DNA from: Persicaria tinctoria
Lineage: Eukaryota > Streptophyta > Magnoliopsida > Caryophyllales > Polygonaceae
Direction of reading: 5' to 3'
DNA length: 64,000 bases
Assembly (NCBI GenBank): GCA_037127255.1
Contig: JBANSL010000014.1
Coordinates: 1,552,501 to 1,616,500 of the forward strand
In this document: piece after piece, positions 12,701-23,174 of the stretch
Layout of the letters: every line of letters starts with the position of its first letter
Position numbering within the stretch: the stretch's first letter is position 1
Notes under the pieces: model-generated
Told to the model about the DNA's origin: nothing
Seen by the model: only the letters and a program-made list of their open reading frames with translations
Database searches by the model: none
Made by a program: the position numbers and the translations under genes

Positions 12701-14559
12701 GTCAAATTTTATCAAAGGGAGAACCAAAAGAGAGTAGAAGAAATCCTTGAAAATTAACCAGTCCCACCAGTTTTCTCTCTTTCTTAGGTAAAAAAATTGT
12801 TCATTCACTAATTTTTGTTTGTACAATCGAATTAATCAAATATGGGCATAGATCCCCACCGAGGTGTGAGACTAGTTCCAAATGGATACAAGGCTACAAG
12901 CCTTGTTAAGGGTGGTGAAAAAAATAGCAACAAAGTGAATTAATAGACAAGACACTTCGAATTTACACAAAGGAACCACCATCTAACTGGCCTAGGCTTG
13001 GAATTTTCCTCTTTGGATAATTTGTGTATAAATAGTAGTTTCTTCATTTGTTAATAATCCTGCCTCTTATTTGGACGAAATAACTAATTCATGTGTAAGG
13101 AACATACATAATTTATTTATGTCAAAAGAAAAAACATTCATAAATTATGACGAATACTGAGATATAAGAAATATATATAATATATAATATAATAATATAA
13201 ATAAATAATTTGCATCAATAATTAATTAAGATTGAAGATGTATAATTTCTTACATACAAAATTGTTCAAAATATTGTAAGAAAATATTTATTGATAATAT
13301 ATGTAGTCTATAGACGATAAGATTGAAAGTAAGATATATACACACAATAACTATTTTTTATATTATAATAAAATATCTATTAGGTTTACAAAAAAAATTG
13401 AGGAGGTACAAAATATTTCTTAACTGCACATAAAAATAAAAATTGTAATTTTCCCGCGTTGTTGGATTTGGTTGATTAATAATGATAGCTGCATCAAACA
13501 TTGAGTTACCCATAACTAAACTAGCCATCACATTAGGGTTTGTTTGGCAACAACATACCATTCATTGAGATATCCTGATTAGGACACATAACTGTTCTTA
13601 GCGGCACACATTATACATTATAAGCACCATGTAAGCTATAAGTAATCAGCACATCATCATATCAAATGTACTGCAAATACTAACACCTAAATAAGAGCTG
13701 TTAGTCGTCCCTTTTTCAGGAACAGCTTCTTGAAATCCAGCCTTAGAATGTTTTTAAAAAATTAAGACAGAAGAAGAAGAAGAAAATATAACAGCACAAA
13801 AGATAAGCTCAAATTAAAAAGCTCCAACCACAAAATTTTCACTAAGTGGAAAGAAAGGAACGCACCCACAAGTCAGCGCTCTCAACTTCAAGTTTATCAA
13901 GCACTTCTTCCCATTCCTCTCTCAAATTTGTCATCTCTTCTGCAACAGCATTCTCCAACTACGAGAAGAAAACTTGCATTATGCAACGTAATGAAAGCAT
14001 GAACCTTCAAATCTGTATGCACGAGAAATATACTGACTTCGTCCCCATGAAGACTTTGAGCTAATTCTTCTCTAACATCATGCTCAACTTTCTCCAGAGA
14101 TTCCTTTTCAAGTGCTTCTTGTGCCTCAGCAGCCTACAAATCACGAACAGAAATAATAATAACAATAAGTTAATAACTATAATAACAACGAAACAAGCAC
14201 CGCTATGTTCTCATATGAGTAGAAAAAAATATAATGACAAAGATAGAACCTATACCTTGCTCTCTATCTCAAGAAGATCAGAGACCAATTCTTCTATCTC
14301 TTCTTCAGTCAAAGGTTCCTGTTAAACAAAGATGAAAAAGCATCCTTCCAAAATCTATCAACTATTGGTGAAAATTTTAGTTTATGTGATACAAGTGACA
14401 ATGAAGAAAACATGCCTCGGGACGAGACCCGTCTTCATCACCGGGTGCCAACAGCTCATCCTCATCCTCCAAAGCAGCTAATGAGGAATCATTGGAAGCA
14501 TTGTCATCATCTTCCATGTCCTTGTCAGCGTCCTTCGCTTGTTCATGTTTGTCCTCCAT
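727..14559 (-). CDS. ATRX: ATRX/CHR20-type SNF2 chromatin-remodelling ATPase (25 exons)
   Basis: Nuclear SNF2-family translocase. ATRX proteins deposit histone H3.3 in heterochromatin, rDNA and telomeres. Exons, high to low: 14559-14416, 14318-14256, 14133-14038, 13958-13866, 12370-12180, 12093-11805, 11402-11289, 10135-10052, 9816-9295, 9134-8827, 7883-7796, 7489-7274, 6876-6757, 6654-6488, 5804-5663, 4778-4629, 4546-4491, 4405-4102, 3216-3087, 2727-2669, 2529-2303, 2045-1842, 1760-1682, 1573-1323, 1204-727. They sum to 4575 nt (1524 aa) with every phase agreeing. The N terminus is acidic. A Cys-rich ADD/PHD-like zinc finger lies at about 497-590 (CTVCG, CIKC, CYCAWCG, CKSC, CCSC). Walker A MGLGKT is near 769-774, the DEAH box near 888-891, motif [13 protein letters not shown] follows, RNRF is conserved, and helicase-C motif [13 protein letters not shown] is near 1250. 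The start is the first ATG of exon 1, and a probable 5' UTR intron (donor after 15215) precedes it. Exons 1 and 17 end at GC donors. The last exon carries a tandem PSKPSxEDPLAQ repeat. Identity is very secure; single exon borders are hand-called. Confidence 0.95.
8124..8403. mobile_element. Stowaway-like MITE in ATRX intron
   Basis: The inverted ends CTCCCTCCGTCTC and GAGACGGAGGGAG are separated by about 250 bp of AT-rich DNA. Homology continues inward (AAGTCATTTTA on both arms). A TA dinucleotide flanks both ends (8122-8123 and 8404-8405), the expected Tc1/mariner target duplication. No coding capacity. It sits in the ATRX intron between the exons at 9134-8827 and 7883-7796. Confidence 0.85.
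10203..10972. mobile_element. probable non-autonomous DNA transposon in ATRX intron
   Basis: The left end GCCCGTTTGG continues through ACATG to TATTATAATG. The right end reads in mirror image CATTATAATGCGCATGT then ACCAAACACAGC. The ends are imperfect inverted repeats about 770 bp apart, inside the ATRX intron between the exons at 11402-11289 and 10135-10052. The interior has no recognisable protein. Family and target-site duplication are uncertain. Confidence 0.4.
12371..13865 (-). other. ATRX: long ATRX intron 4, no other feature recognised
   Basis: This 1.5-kb intron has an extremely AT-rich centre (about 13140-13400) and short ORFs without recognisable homology. Nothing else is supported. 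Confidence 0.6.
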
Positions 14560-15480
14560 CTTAAATTCTTAAATCAAAAGAGGCAAAAATCAATTATAAT
14601 CTTACTGCATCTAAACCTTTTTTTCCAATAAAAATTTTCATGTACTCCACACACAAGCAGAGACAGTTTAGCTTGCAAGCTTGTAAAGTATTATAGAGGA
14701 CATCATTTAAGCACAGAGTTCAATTTTGAGATTGGCATATTAAATGGAGCTTCAATTAATTCGAACTCGAACAATTTCCAACAAACTCAAAATGTAGCCA
14801 TCCCTAAATCTATATGCGATTAATAACAGGTGCAATTAGAGTAAGATTAAGCAGTTTAGGGTATAAATATCAAGAGTTTGAAATTAATACTGTGACAATT
14901 TAACGATATCTTATACCAAGATCACAGCAAGTGTTAATTGCAGCAATTAGAAGTTTAGAACAAGGACACATTTCCAATGGATTCGGGGAAATCAAAACAG
15001 AAGTTGCAATGGGGATTCCACACATGCAGCAAAACAAAACCCTAATTTGTCCTTTTCCACCACAGACACCGGCACAACCCAGCGCCAAAACTACTATCTT
15101 TTCTCTCACCAGAGACCTACATTATTTAGCATTGATGAAAGACCCTAAACTCCCCAATCAAGAACAACAAAAACAGATAAAACAAAAGAAAAAAGGCACC
15201 GTAGGGGAAATTACCTGTGAGTTGGAAACGGGGCTATCCAAGATTAGCCCGCCGAACGCACTTGAAATCAGTGTGCAAATGAACTCGACGATCAAGTATA
15301 AGCTTCAGCAAGCAAAGAAAGAAACCGACCACGCAAGCACAACCTAGGGTTTAGACTGATCGCCCTCTCCGGCGCCGAATCCGACCCCGTAAACACCTGC
15401 AAATGAAAATTTGGGAAGATGACGATTGAACTGGGAAGGATTGATTTGTTTTGGATAATGAATTTGGAGATCGAAGTAGA
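14560..15480 (-). promoter_or_regulatory. ATRX 5' UTR, leader intron and promoter
   Basis: On the minus strand CACAG/GTAATTT at 15215/15214 is a good donor. AG acceptors occur just before the start codon (14568 or 14560), so a leader intron is likely. Upstream, 15215 to about 15400 is GC-richer and would be the first non-coding exon. No unambiguous TATA box was found. Confidence 0.45.
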
Positions 15481-16600
15481 AAAAGAGGGGAAAGCGAGAG
15501 ATATTTTGATCGTGAAATTTTGGATTTGGGGGTTTTGCCGCTCGCTCTCTCGGCGAACTTATCTCCGCGCTCGGTGGTTTTGGGAGAGACAGTGGATCAG
15601 CCGTCGCCTATTTACGAGGCAAAATATCACATTTTCACTTTGAGCTTGTTTTTTCCCATTATTCACAATGGTATCACACAATTATTAGTTAATTATCAAA
15701 AAAGGCCAAACTTTTTTACGTGATATCTCATTCGATGGAAATTTGTACTAAAAAGTAATCTCATTTGCGTAAGTTTCGGTGTTTGACTGTTGATACCAAC
15801 ACTTGTTAAGGTGAGACTTGGACGTGTCACTCGACATTCTCCTTACTCTTTAACATTAGGTCACAATAACGAGGCTTGATGAGGACAAATTATTTCCTAT
15901 TAAAAGATTGTGGGTTCGATTCTAGCTCTCAACAAATGGGATGGTACTGGTGAGCGATTTTTAAATACGTTTATAAGTGACTCTTAGTTCTAAAGGTAAG
16001 CTCTGGCCTCGATGGTGGTGTGTGGCGGGAGTCAAACCCACCCAAACTTTTGTTGACAGAAAAAAAAAATGTTTGATGGTTAGTAAATTTCATCTTTAAA
16101 TATAGTCGGAAGATAAAGGAAAATAATTATTGTATAGTCATTTTAAGGTAATTATTTTTTTATAATTTTAGAGAAAGTATAATTCTATGTAAAATAATTT
16201 ATATATTGTTTTTCAATAAAATTATTAATTAGTTTCTTTTAAAAAAAATGATAAGATGACGGGTTATTTCCATATATGAAAGAATCAGACTTTGAATATC
16301 GTCATGGATTTTTATCTTACAAGAGCCCATGTATATGTTTCTTTTCTAAAAATAATTTTACTAAGTGAAATCAAAAACATAATGTGAAAACAAAAATCAA
16401 AAGAGGAATATAAAGAATAAAGTGAGGCACGATACTCTTAACAAGTGAAGTGTGATGGTGGAGGTCGATTGATACCTCTCAACAAATTGAAACCATATTT
16501 TTCTATCGAGAACTAAAGTGAGATGTATATGGGGGGTTTATTTAGTTGTTATTAGGGGTATACTTGTCTTTTCAAATCAAATAAACCCCCAAAACCCAAT
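15480..16600. other. intergenic, possible SINE at about 15790-16070
   Basis: No gene is seen. A stretch ending in GACAG plus an A-run (about 16060-16070) carries a tRNA box-B-like motif GTGGGTTCGATTC near 15912. The 7-mer TGTTTGA occurs just before and just after it, which would fit a small SINE with a short target duplication. Box A is weak, so this is tentative. Confidence 0.3.
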
Positions 16601-18259
16601 GTCTGAGAAATAAGGTCTTGAGATTGAGAATAAGTCAAGCCAATGACATTAAAGAAAGGCGCTTCTCGGGAGGCAACCCGAGGTAAGTTTTAGTTATTTC
16701 AATTCCTAGTTAGCTAGTTTTCTTTAACCCGACGCGCGCAATGCTCAGATCCGACCTATATCGCCCCTTCCACCACATTGTGAGTATTTCATTCATCTCT
16801 TCCTCTATGTTTTTATGTTTTTGTTGTCTTTTATGTTTCATTGAGGACAATGAAAGGTTTAAGTGTGGGGGAGGGATTGCATTGCATATAGATAGAGTTT
16901 GCATATCATGTTTATTTATGTTTTCATATTTATTTTTACTCATATATCACATTTAAAAATGTGATATATGAGTAAAAATATCATGCATTGCATTTAAGTG
17001 TTATCAACGATACCCATCTTGGTTTAGTTTGTCCTCTAATTTATTTTTATGATCTTAATCGCATAAATCCCATGATTTGATTGAATTGCTTGAAAATGAT
17101 TTTGGAGCATGATTTGAGAATATAATTGAGCAAGTATGGTTCATAGTTGAGGTTTAATTGAAATCTAGCAAAAACATAACCCTTGTGAGTTTGTTTTGGC
17201 CTTATAGGGACTATTCATAATTATTTCCCTTTTGCTTTTATTGTGTGATTATACTCTCCATATGCTTGTTTTTCACGGCCGTATTGCACATGTTTGTTGC
17301 TTGTGAATTTCAAATGATTGAGGCATTTTTTCTTTAGCCATATTATACCCTATCTACCTTACATATTATCCTTTGCTTGAAGCCAATCTGAGCCTTAAAG
17401 CCTATTCTTTTTATATAGCTCCACAAAAATATATCATAGCCAATGATTAGCCTGACCCCATCCGGGAATTAGGAGGAGAATTGGTGAAAAATCTTTATGT
17501 TGGAGTAGCTTTGAGTGGAGATGATGTATGTATGGTTGTATATTGCGAGAGGCATAGCCAAAATAAGGTAACCCTTCTTGCATAATAGAGATGACTTGTT
17601 ACTAGGGGCCTAAGGAGGATAAAATTCACTTAGGAGTAAAAGTCTAGTAAGCTTGGACCTAAGGAGGATAAAATTCACTTAGGGGCAAAAGTAAGCATAA
17701 AAGAAAAGAAAAGAAAGTCATCATTCAAATGGAGAAATTGCATGGGTTGTATGGCTATTGAAATCGAAGAGTTTATTGTTGTGTATTGGAGTTTATGTTA
17801 TTGGAATGGTTTGCGAAGTATGGAAGTTTTGGTGTTGTTCTGGTTGGTTGTTGTTCCTTTTTCCCGGATTTTTAGCACCACAAGCCTAAATATTTCTCAT
17901 GCCTTATGTTCCCACCAAAGCCTCATTACAACCCTATAAAAGTCCTCATGATGTTGTTTGCAAGTGATAACTTTCACGGTGTATAGAGCATTTTGGATTG
18001 AGTTGAGAGTTGAACTTTAAAGCCTAAACACATGAGAGCTTGAGTGAAACACATTATCCCGGTGAGGTTGGATTAAATTTGTCTTTACTATTGGATCGCT
18101 CATATACTTGTTAGGATGTTTGTTCTCTTATTCATGGCTCCTACTACATGGTGTTGCTTTTCTAAAACTATAGCATGAAGATCTTATTTGTGGGATGATT
18201 AATTCTACATTTGTTTTTCATTGCTTGAGGACAAGCAAAAGCTTAAGTGTGGGGGAGTT
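16600..18259 (+). mobile_element. 3' internal region of a Ty3/gypsy-like LTR retrotransposon (fragment)
   Basis: The hairpin CTCGGGAGGCAACCCGAG (16665-16682) is a motif I associate with the 3' part of Athila/Tat-like plant gypsy elements. Two polypurine-tract-like motifs AAGTGTGGGGGAG occur, at 16861-16873 and 18245-18257. The second lies directly before the LTR that starts at 18260, as expected for the site priming plus-strand DNA. No gag or pol ORF remains here, so this is a degenerate element lacking its 5' part. Confidence 0.7.
16931..16980. repeat. perfect 24-bp inverted repeat (hairpin)
   Basis: Bases 16931-16954 are the exact reverse complement of 16957-16980, with only two bases between. 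The arms are AT-rich and centred on TATATCACATTT. It lies in the non-coding gypsy 3' region just after the first polypurine-like tract. Confidence 0.95.
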
Positions 18260-19675
18260 TGATAGCATGCATTTAGAGAGTTATAATAGGTTACATTTAG
18301 CTTAGTTATGATGCATATCATGCATGATTTAAGTAGAATTTGCATATTTGCTCTCTATGTTGTGGAGTCGGAATCTACACGTTTTTATTGATTATTTCAG
18401 GTAATCGTGGATCCGAGGAGGAGACATGGGTTGATAACGCATTGGATGAGAATGTCTAGTTGATCGAAGAAGCTTACATGAAGATCTCAAGAGGTCCTGA
18501 GAAGAAGAAGCGAACCTAAACGAAGAACAAGTCTGCAGAAGTTGTCGCCAGACATGCTGAACTTGTTTTGCACTTTCTGGAGGCCTCGGTTGTCCGATCG
18601 ACTATTATGACCATGCGTTGGAAAGCTCTTTCAGAGGGCTACAACTTTCATGTTGACGTCGAGAGCTGATTCAAGACGGAATTTCCGTGAAAGACCAATG
18701 CAGCGCCCGCCGCATGGTTTGCCGCGCCCACCGCATGGTTTGACGCGCCCGCCGCACTTGTGCTGCGCCTGCCGCACGGACAGCCAGCGCGCCGTTTTGA
18801 AGGGAAAAACCCTAGTTTCTATTATGTTGTTTTGAGGCCGACTTGGATGTTTTATTAGGCCACTTTTATGTTATTTTTCAATAACTTCTATTCCATTCTT
18901 ACTTCCATTAGACAATTAGAGAGAGAGCGATGTTCGCCATGGGCGACTAAACTCTCTTCGTTCTACTTGCAATTTGAAGCTTTGTTTGGTTTGGTTTGTG
19001 AGTTTCTGAATCTTGTTCCTTATTTCCTATATTGAATGTTTCGACTTCTTTGTGCTTGAATGTTTGATTGTTTTATTCTATCTCGACTGATCAACTTGGT
19101 AGAATCAATTCAATTGCTAGGGTTTTGTAGATTCCTGATTGTGAATCTTAACCCAAGTGGCAAACTTATCCCTTTAGGGCTGATTGAACTAATTGAATGA
19201 GTAGGAAGTTGAATGTGTTGTTAAATCCTTCTTTAGGGACTGCAAATACCTTGGCTAATCTCTGAACTTAAAGCTATCGATCAATTGGGTTAAATCCTTC
19301 TTTAGGGACTGTTCGATTGATAAGGGTTTCTAGGACTGATTGGACTAGTAACTATATTAGGTCGGGACAAGGGCATTCATAGGAATCATAAAAGGACAAG
19401 AGGAAGTTACAATATCAATTCAACCAAATAAAGTGGATAGTTGTAGGTATACCGATTCTCTCTAATTGCTTTGCATCAATTTGTTTATAGTTTATTTTAT
19501 TTTCTTTCTTATTTTCAATCACTCAAAACCCCCCCGTTTCCTATTAATTGGTAAATAAACTTAACTTAGAAATACTTGATTCTCTGTGGGATCGACCTCT
19601 TACTTACTTGCTATACTAGTTTGTAGGTTTGAGTTTTATTTTGATACGGTTTAGGCGACTAAAAACCGCTCATCA
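18260..19675 (+). repeat. gypsy-type LTR, copy 1 (3' LTR)
   Basis: It begins TGATAGCATGC directly after a polypurine tract and ends CGCTCATCA, giving TG...CA ends over 1416 bp. A near-identical copy starts at 61544. Inside are a GC-rich minisatellite (about 18700-18795) made of CGCCCGCCGCATGG-like units, and the 3' block GTGGGATCGACCTCTTACTT. The small ORF over the minisatellite (18650-18835) looks like repeat sequence, not a gene. Confidence 0.85.
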
Positions 19676-19677
19676 GT

Positions 19678-20931
19678 ATTGATTGTGATGAGACCATCAG
19701 CCCCGTGGTCAAGCCTGCCACTATCCGAGTGGTATTGAGTTTAGCTCTGTCGCGCAAATGGGCCATTCATCAGCTGGATGTCAAGAACGCTTTTCTGCAT
19801 GGTCACCTGAATGAGACAGTCTACATGTTTCAGCCGCCGGGATTTACTGATGTCGATCGTCCTAAGCACGTCTGTCTCCTGAAGCGCTCTCTGTATGGTC
19901 TGAAATAGGCTCCACGAGCTTGGTTCCAGCGCTTTGCTTCTCATCTGCTCCGCTTGGGTTTCATTGGCAGCCGCTCGGATTCGTCCCTGTTCATCTATCG
20001 CAGAAGCTCCGACATGGCATTTCTGTTACTGTATGTTGACAACATCATTCTCACCGCCTCTTCTGATGCTCTTCGGACGTCGATTATTTCACAGCTAAGT
20101 GCTGAATTCGCTATGTCAGATTTGGGCCAGTTGTCTTACTTCTTGGGAGTTGCTGTTCAGCGGCATTCGTCTGGGCTATTCCTCTCACAGAGTAAGTATG
20201 CTGCTGAAATTGTTGCTCGGGCTAACATGAGTAACTGCAATCCGGTCGCCACCCTTGTCGATACATCCAACAAGCTCAACGCTCACTCTGGTCCTTTGGT
20301 TGATGATCCGACATTATACAGGAGCCTTGCTGGTGCTCTTCAGTATCTCACCTTCACCAGACCTGATATCAGTTACGCCGTTCAGCAGATCTGCTTGTTT
20401 ATGCATGCACCCAGGGAACCCCACTTTCATGCCTTAAAGCGGATCATTCGGTACATCAGCGGCACACTCGAGCTCGGCACCACGATCACTCATTCCTCTA
20501 AGCTTGACCTTGTTGCTTACACTGATGCGGATTGGGGTGGTTGTCCTGACACGCGTCGCTCCACGTCTGGTTACTGTGTCTTCCTCAACGACACCCTTGT
20601 GTCGTGGTCGGCTAAGCGTCAGTCTGTCGTGTCTCGCTCCAGCGCTGAAGCCGAATACAGGGGTGTTGCCAACGTTGTATCTGAGTGCTCTTGGCTCCGC
20701 AATCTTCTGCTTGAGCTCCGTTGCCCTCTTATGAAGGCCACTCTGGTCTACACTGATAACATTTCTGCAATCTATCTGGCTAGCAACCCGGTCCAGCATC
20801 AACACACGAAGCACATTGAGCTTGATCTCCACTTCGTCAGGGACAAGGTTGCCATAGGACATGTCCGCATTCTACATGTCCCGTCCTCGTATCAGTATAC
20901 TGATATATTCACCAAGGGTTTACCTAGATAG
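19678..20931 (+). pseudogene. Ty1/copia reverse transcriptase-RNase H fragment, copy 1
   Basis: RT starts at about 19690 and is truncated upstream by the gypsy LTR border at 19675. Motifs seen are [14 protein letters not shown], then an in-frame TAG at 19906-19908, the polymerase box altered to YVDN, LSYFLGV, the RNase H TDADWGG and SAEAEY, and the C-terminal HTKHIELD and DIFTKGLPR. The piece lacks gag, protease and integrase. The YVDN change in the catalytic YVDD box and the premature stop make it inactive. It matches the minus-strand copy ending at 25422 almost exactly. Confidence 0.9.
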
Positions 20932-20990
20932 TTGTTCATTGATTTTCGCTCCAGTGAGTACGACCCCCTCCAGTTTCGACTGCGGGGGTT

Positions 20991-21129
20991 TGATAGGTTA
21001 CATATGTCTCAATATTGTATAGTGGGCTAAAAGCCCATTAAGGCCCAATACCTTTGTAACCTATATATATGTTATATCAATGAATGGAAACCCTAAGGAG
21101 GACATTACAATCAATCTCATGATCTCACA
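20991..21129 (+). repeat. copia LTR (139 bp), 3' of RT copy 1
   Basis: It begins TGATAGGTTACATATG just after the polypurine stretch CTGCGGGGGTT and ends GATCTCACA, giving TG...CA ends. The same 139-bp unit is found inverted at 25220-25358 and, with a 10-bp insertion, at 25025-25173. Confidence 0.85.
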
Positions 21130-21175
21130 GGAACCAAAGAAATTTAGGGTCTTTGGATCTTAGGCTGTGATACCA

Positions 21176-21290
21176 TGTGAGATCATGAAATTGATTGTAA
21201 TGTCCTCCTTAGGGTTTCCATTCATTAATATAACATATATATAGGTTACAAAGGTATTGGGCCTTATTGGGCCTTAATGGGCTTTTAGCC
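21176..21290 (-). repeat. inverted, truncated copia LTR with primer-binding site
   Basis: Read on the minus strand this is the 3' part of the same LTR, ending CTCACA at 21176. It is followed by TGGTATCACAGCC (21175-21163), a typical copia primer-binding site for initiator tRNA-Met. The LTR is cut at 21290, where hAT-type CCTAGGCGG sequence begins. Confidence 0.8.
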
Positions 21291-21666
21291 TAGGCGGGGT
21301 CTAGGCGGCCTAGGCCCAGGCGGCGCCTAGGCGGGGTCTAGGCGGCCTAGGCCCAAGCGGCGCCTAGGCGGGGTCTAGGCGGCCTAGGCCCAGGCGGCGC
21401 CTAGGCGGGCCCAGGCGGGATCTAGGCGGCGCCCAGTGTTCTAAAAAGCGCTAGGCGGATCCTAGGCGGCAAGGGGCCGCCTAGCGCCTAGGCGGCGCCC
21501 AGGCGGTCAAGGCGAACGCCTAGGCGTGCTTAGGCGGCCATTTAGCTCTAGGCGGAGGGGGGTCGCCTAGCGCCTAGGCGGTGCCCAGGCGGCGCCTAGG
21601 CGCGATTTTTAGAACAGTGGCGGCGCCTAGGCGGTTCCTAGACGAATTTCCGCCTAGAGGTCCGCC
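21291..21666. mobile_element. GC-rich CCTAGGCGG-repeat hAT element fragment
   Basis: It is built from variants of CTAGGCGGCCTAGGCCC and CGCCTAGGCGGGGTC. The same family, in the opposite orientation, forms the complete element at 30659-31250. It is joined on the left to a cut copia LTR and on the right to a cut UBP14 exon, so it is a rearranged fragment. It is interrupted by a second hAT copy at 21434-21619. Confidence 0.75.
21434..21619. mobile_element. nested non-autonomous hAT element (186 bp)
   Basis: The ends CAGTGTTCTAAAA and TTTTTAGAACAGTG form inverted repeats with the CAGTG/CACTG termini typical of hAT elements. The perfect 8-bp duplication GCGGCGCC flanks it (21426-21433 and 21620-21627), the hAT target length. 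The interior consists of CCTAGGCGG repeats. It is inserted in another element of the same family. Confidence 0.9.
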
Positions 21667-22215
21667 TAAAGGTCGGTCTTCAGAGACCACCTTCTTAGTC
21701 TGATTGATGTGCAAATAAATAGGGTTTCCCGTCTTCTCATAGTTCCACATCACGTAATCTTTCCCAAAAGCAAGAAATGTGTTCATATCGATGAACAGAC
21801 TACCTTCTGATTTCTACAACTCCAAAAACACACTGAATCAAAAAGAAGTACCAAGAACCACATACATTGGCATTCAGACCAGCACTAGCAGAAATTGCAA
21901 AGACTCGAACCAAACGCGGGTCATTTCTTATCAAACCAGGAAATTCAATTCAATTCAATAATGCAGAAATTCCCCCAAAGACTTGATGATAATCCTTCGA
22001 TTATAAAAAAAAAAAAAAAAAAAACACAATTCCGAATCATTGAAAGAGGATGGAAAACGAGGAGAGGAAATTCACCGGAGTGTCAAAGGAGATGCAGCAC
22101 TCGTGTTTGAAGATGCGATTGGTGGGCTCCGGGATACGAACACGGGAGAGATTGGACCTGAGGAGCTCCATAGGGTCATCCATGGCAGAGAGGGAGGGAG
22201 ACGGGGCGCAATCGC
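21667..22215 (-). pseudogene. inverted truncated copy of UBP14 exons 1-2
   Basis: On the minus strand, 22183-22076 repeats UBP14 exon 1 (36 codons, with the same GTGAAT donor). From 21813 the second exon follows after a TTGTAG acceptor, with differences such as EGS for EGG and NPIY for NPVY. Homology stops inside exon 2 at CCGACCTTTA (21667), where hAT repeat begins. The copy extends a little above the start codon, to about 22215. It cannot make a protease because it lacks the zinc finger and catalytic core. Confidence 0.9.
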
Positions 22216-22338
22216 TCAGGTAGGCACGCAGAGGTGGGGGAGGAGAGAGAGGAATTTGAGTGATGAGTGCAGATTAGGGCAAAGGTTTTTTTATAAAGAG
22301 GGTGTCGACTGAGCGTCTGTCGAGTGCGTTGCACGCAA

Positions 22339-22917
22339 TTACACGCACCTAAACCTGTGATGTGCAGCTCGGCGCCACGCTTCGGTGTGTAGATTATTGG
22401 TCGATAGCACCGAGTCGTAAGGCGTCGTGTAGCTTTTGAAAGCAAAAATAAGATGCGATAGACGGTCCGCAACCTGGTTTGTCTCACGAAAGACATGACG
22501 AATCTCGACGGAATTAAAGAAGCACAGCGAGACTAGATTGTCCGAGACAATCATTTCAGAGTCTCCAGTAGGCTTCCCAACGCCTTTTAAACAATTAATG
22601 ATTGTGAGGTTATCACCCTCAATTTCTATGTTTTTTATATTAAGATCGATTGTCGCTATGATTCCTTTCCAGAGCCCGTAACATTCCAAGCCAATAACGG
22701 ACATGAAGGGGCAAGGGCCAGAACCACAGAAGATTGGTTTTCCCCAGCAGCCCCGAATTATGAAACCATAGGACTCTTTAGTTGCAGTGGAGAGCTCCAT
22801 CAAAGTTAAGTTTATATGTCCCGGGTCTTGGAGGCTTCCATTTTTTTGCTTTTCTCTTTTGGGATACTGATGGTTTAGTTTTAGCTCGTTGAATGGATGG
22901 TTCATCTGGGTCGGCAA
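22339..22917 (-). pseudogene. RNase H-like (RVT_3) LINE fragment
   Basis: The translated piece contains GFIIRGCWGKPIF, IEIEGDNLTIINCLKG and HVFRETNQVADRLSHL, the pattern of the RNase H domain at the C terminus of plant L1-type LINE polyproteins. It lacks the reverse transcriptase part. A second, better-preserved LINE piece follows at 23175-24700. Confidence 0.7.
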
Positions 22918-23174
22918 TATTTTTTGTAGATTTCCACATGAATATTTGGTCTTTGATAAAAGATGAGATGCATCTTGTGTCAGGTTTTACATTATCGAAA
23001 AGTGTTTTGTTACGAAAATATCAGACACCCCACCAGGCATAAGCCAGTGTTGCAGTGCCCTTCATTCCTATATCCTCTTTAATGCTCAGTAATGTTTGGT
23101 TTATGGTTTCTCCTTTACTGAAAGAAAGGGTGACCAATCTTAAGAATAGATCAACCAAAACTTAAATTCCATCG

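Noticed and set aside
18650..18835. 61-aa ORF with PPHGL repeats (and 61933-62169)
   Set aside because: It lies in the LTR minisatellite; differing length between copies and no start context argue against a protein.
20434..20862. 142-aa antisense ORF, identical at 25491-25919
   Set aside because: It is the complement of the copia RT/RNase H coding strand; its identity in both places only reflects the duplication.
21291..21666. Possible CRISPR-like regular repeats
   Set aside because: The spacing is irregular and the units are overlapping CCTAGGCGG variants in a plant hAT element.
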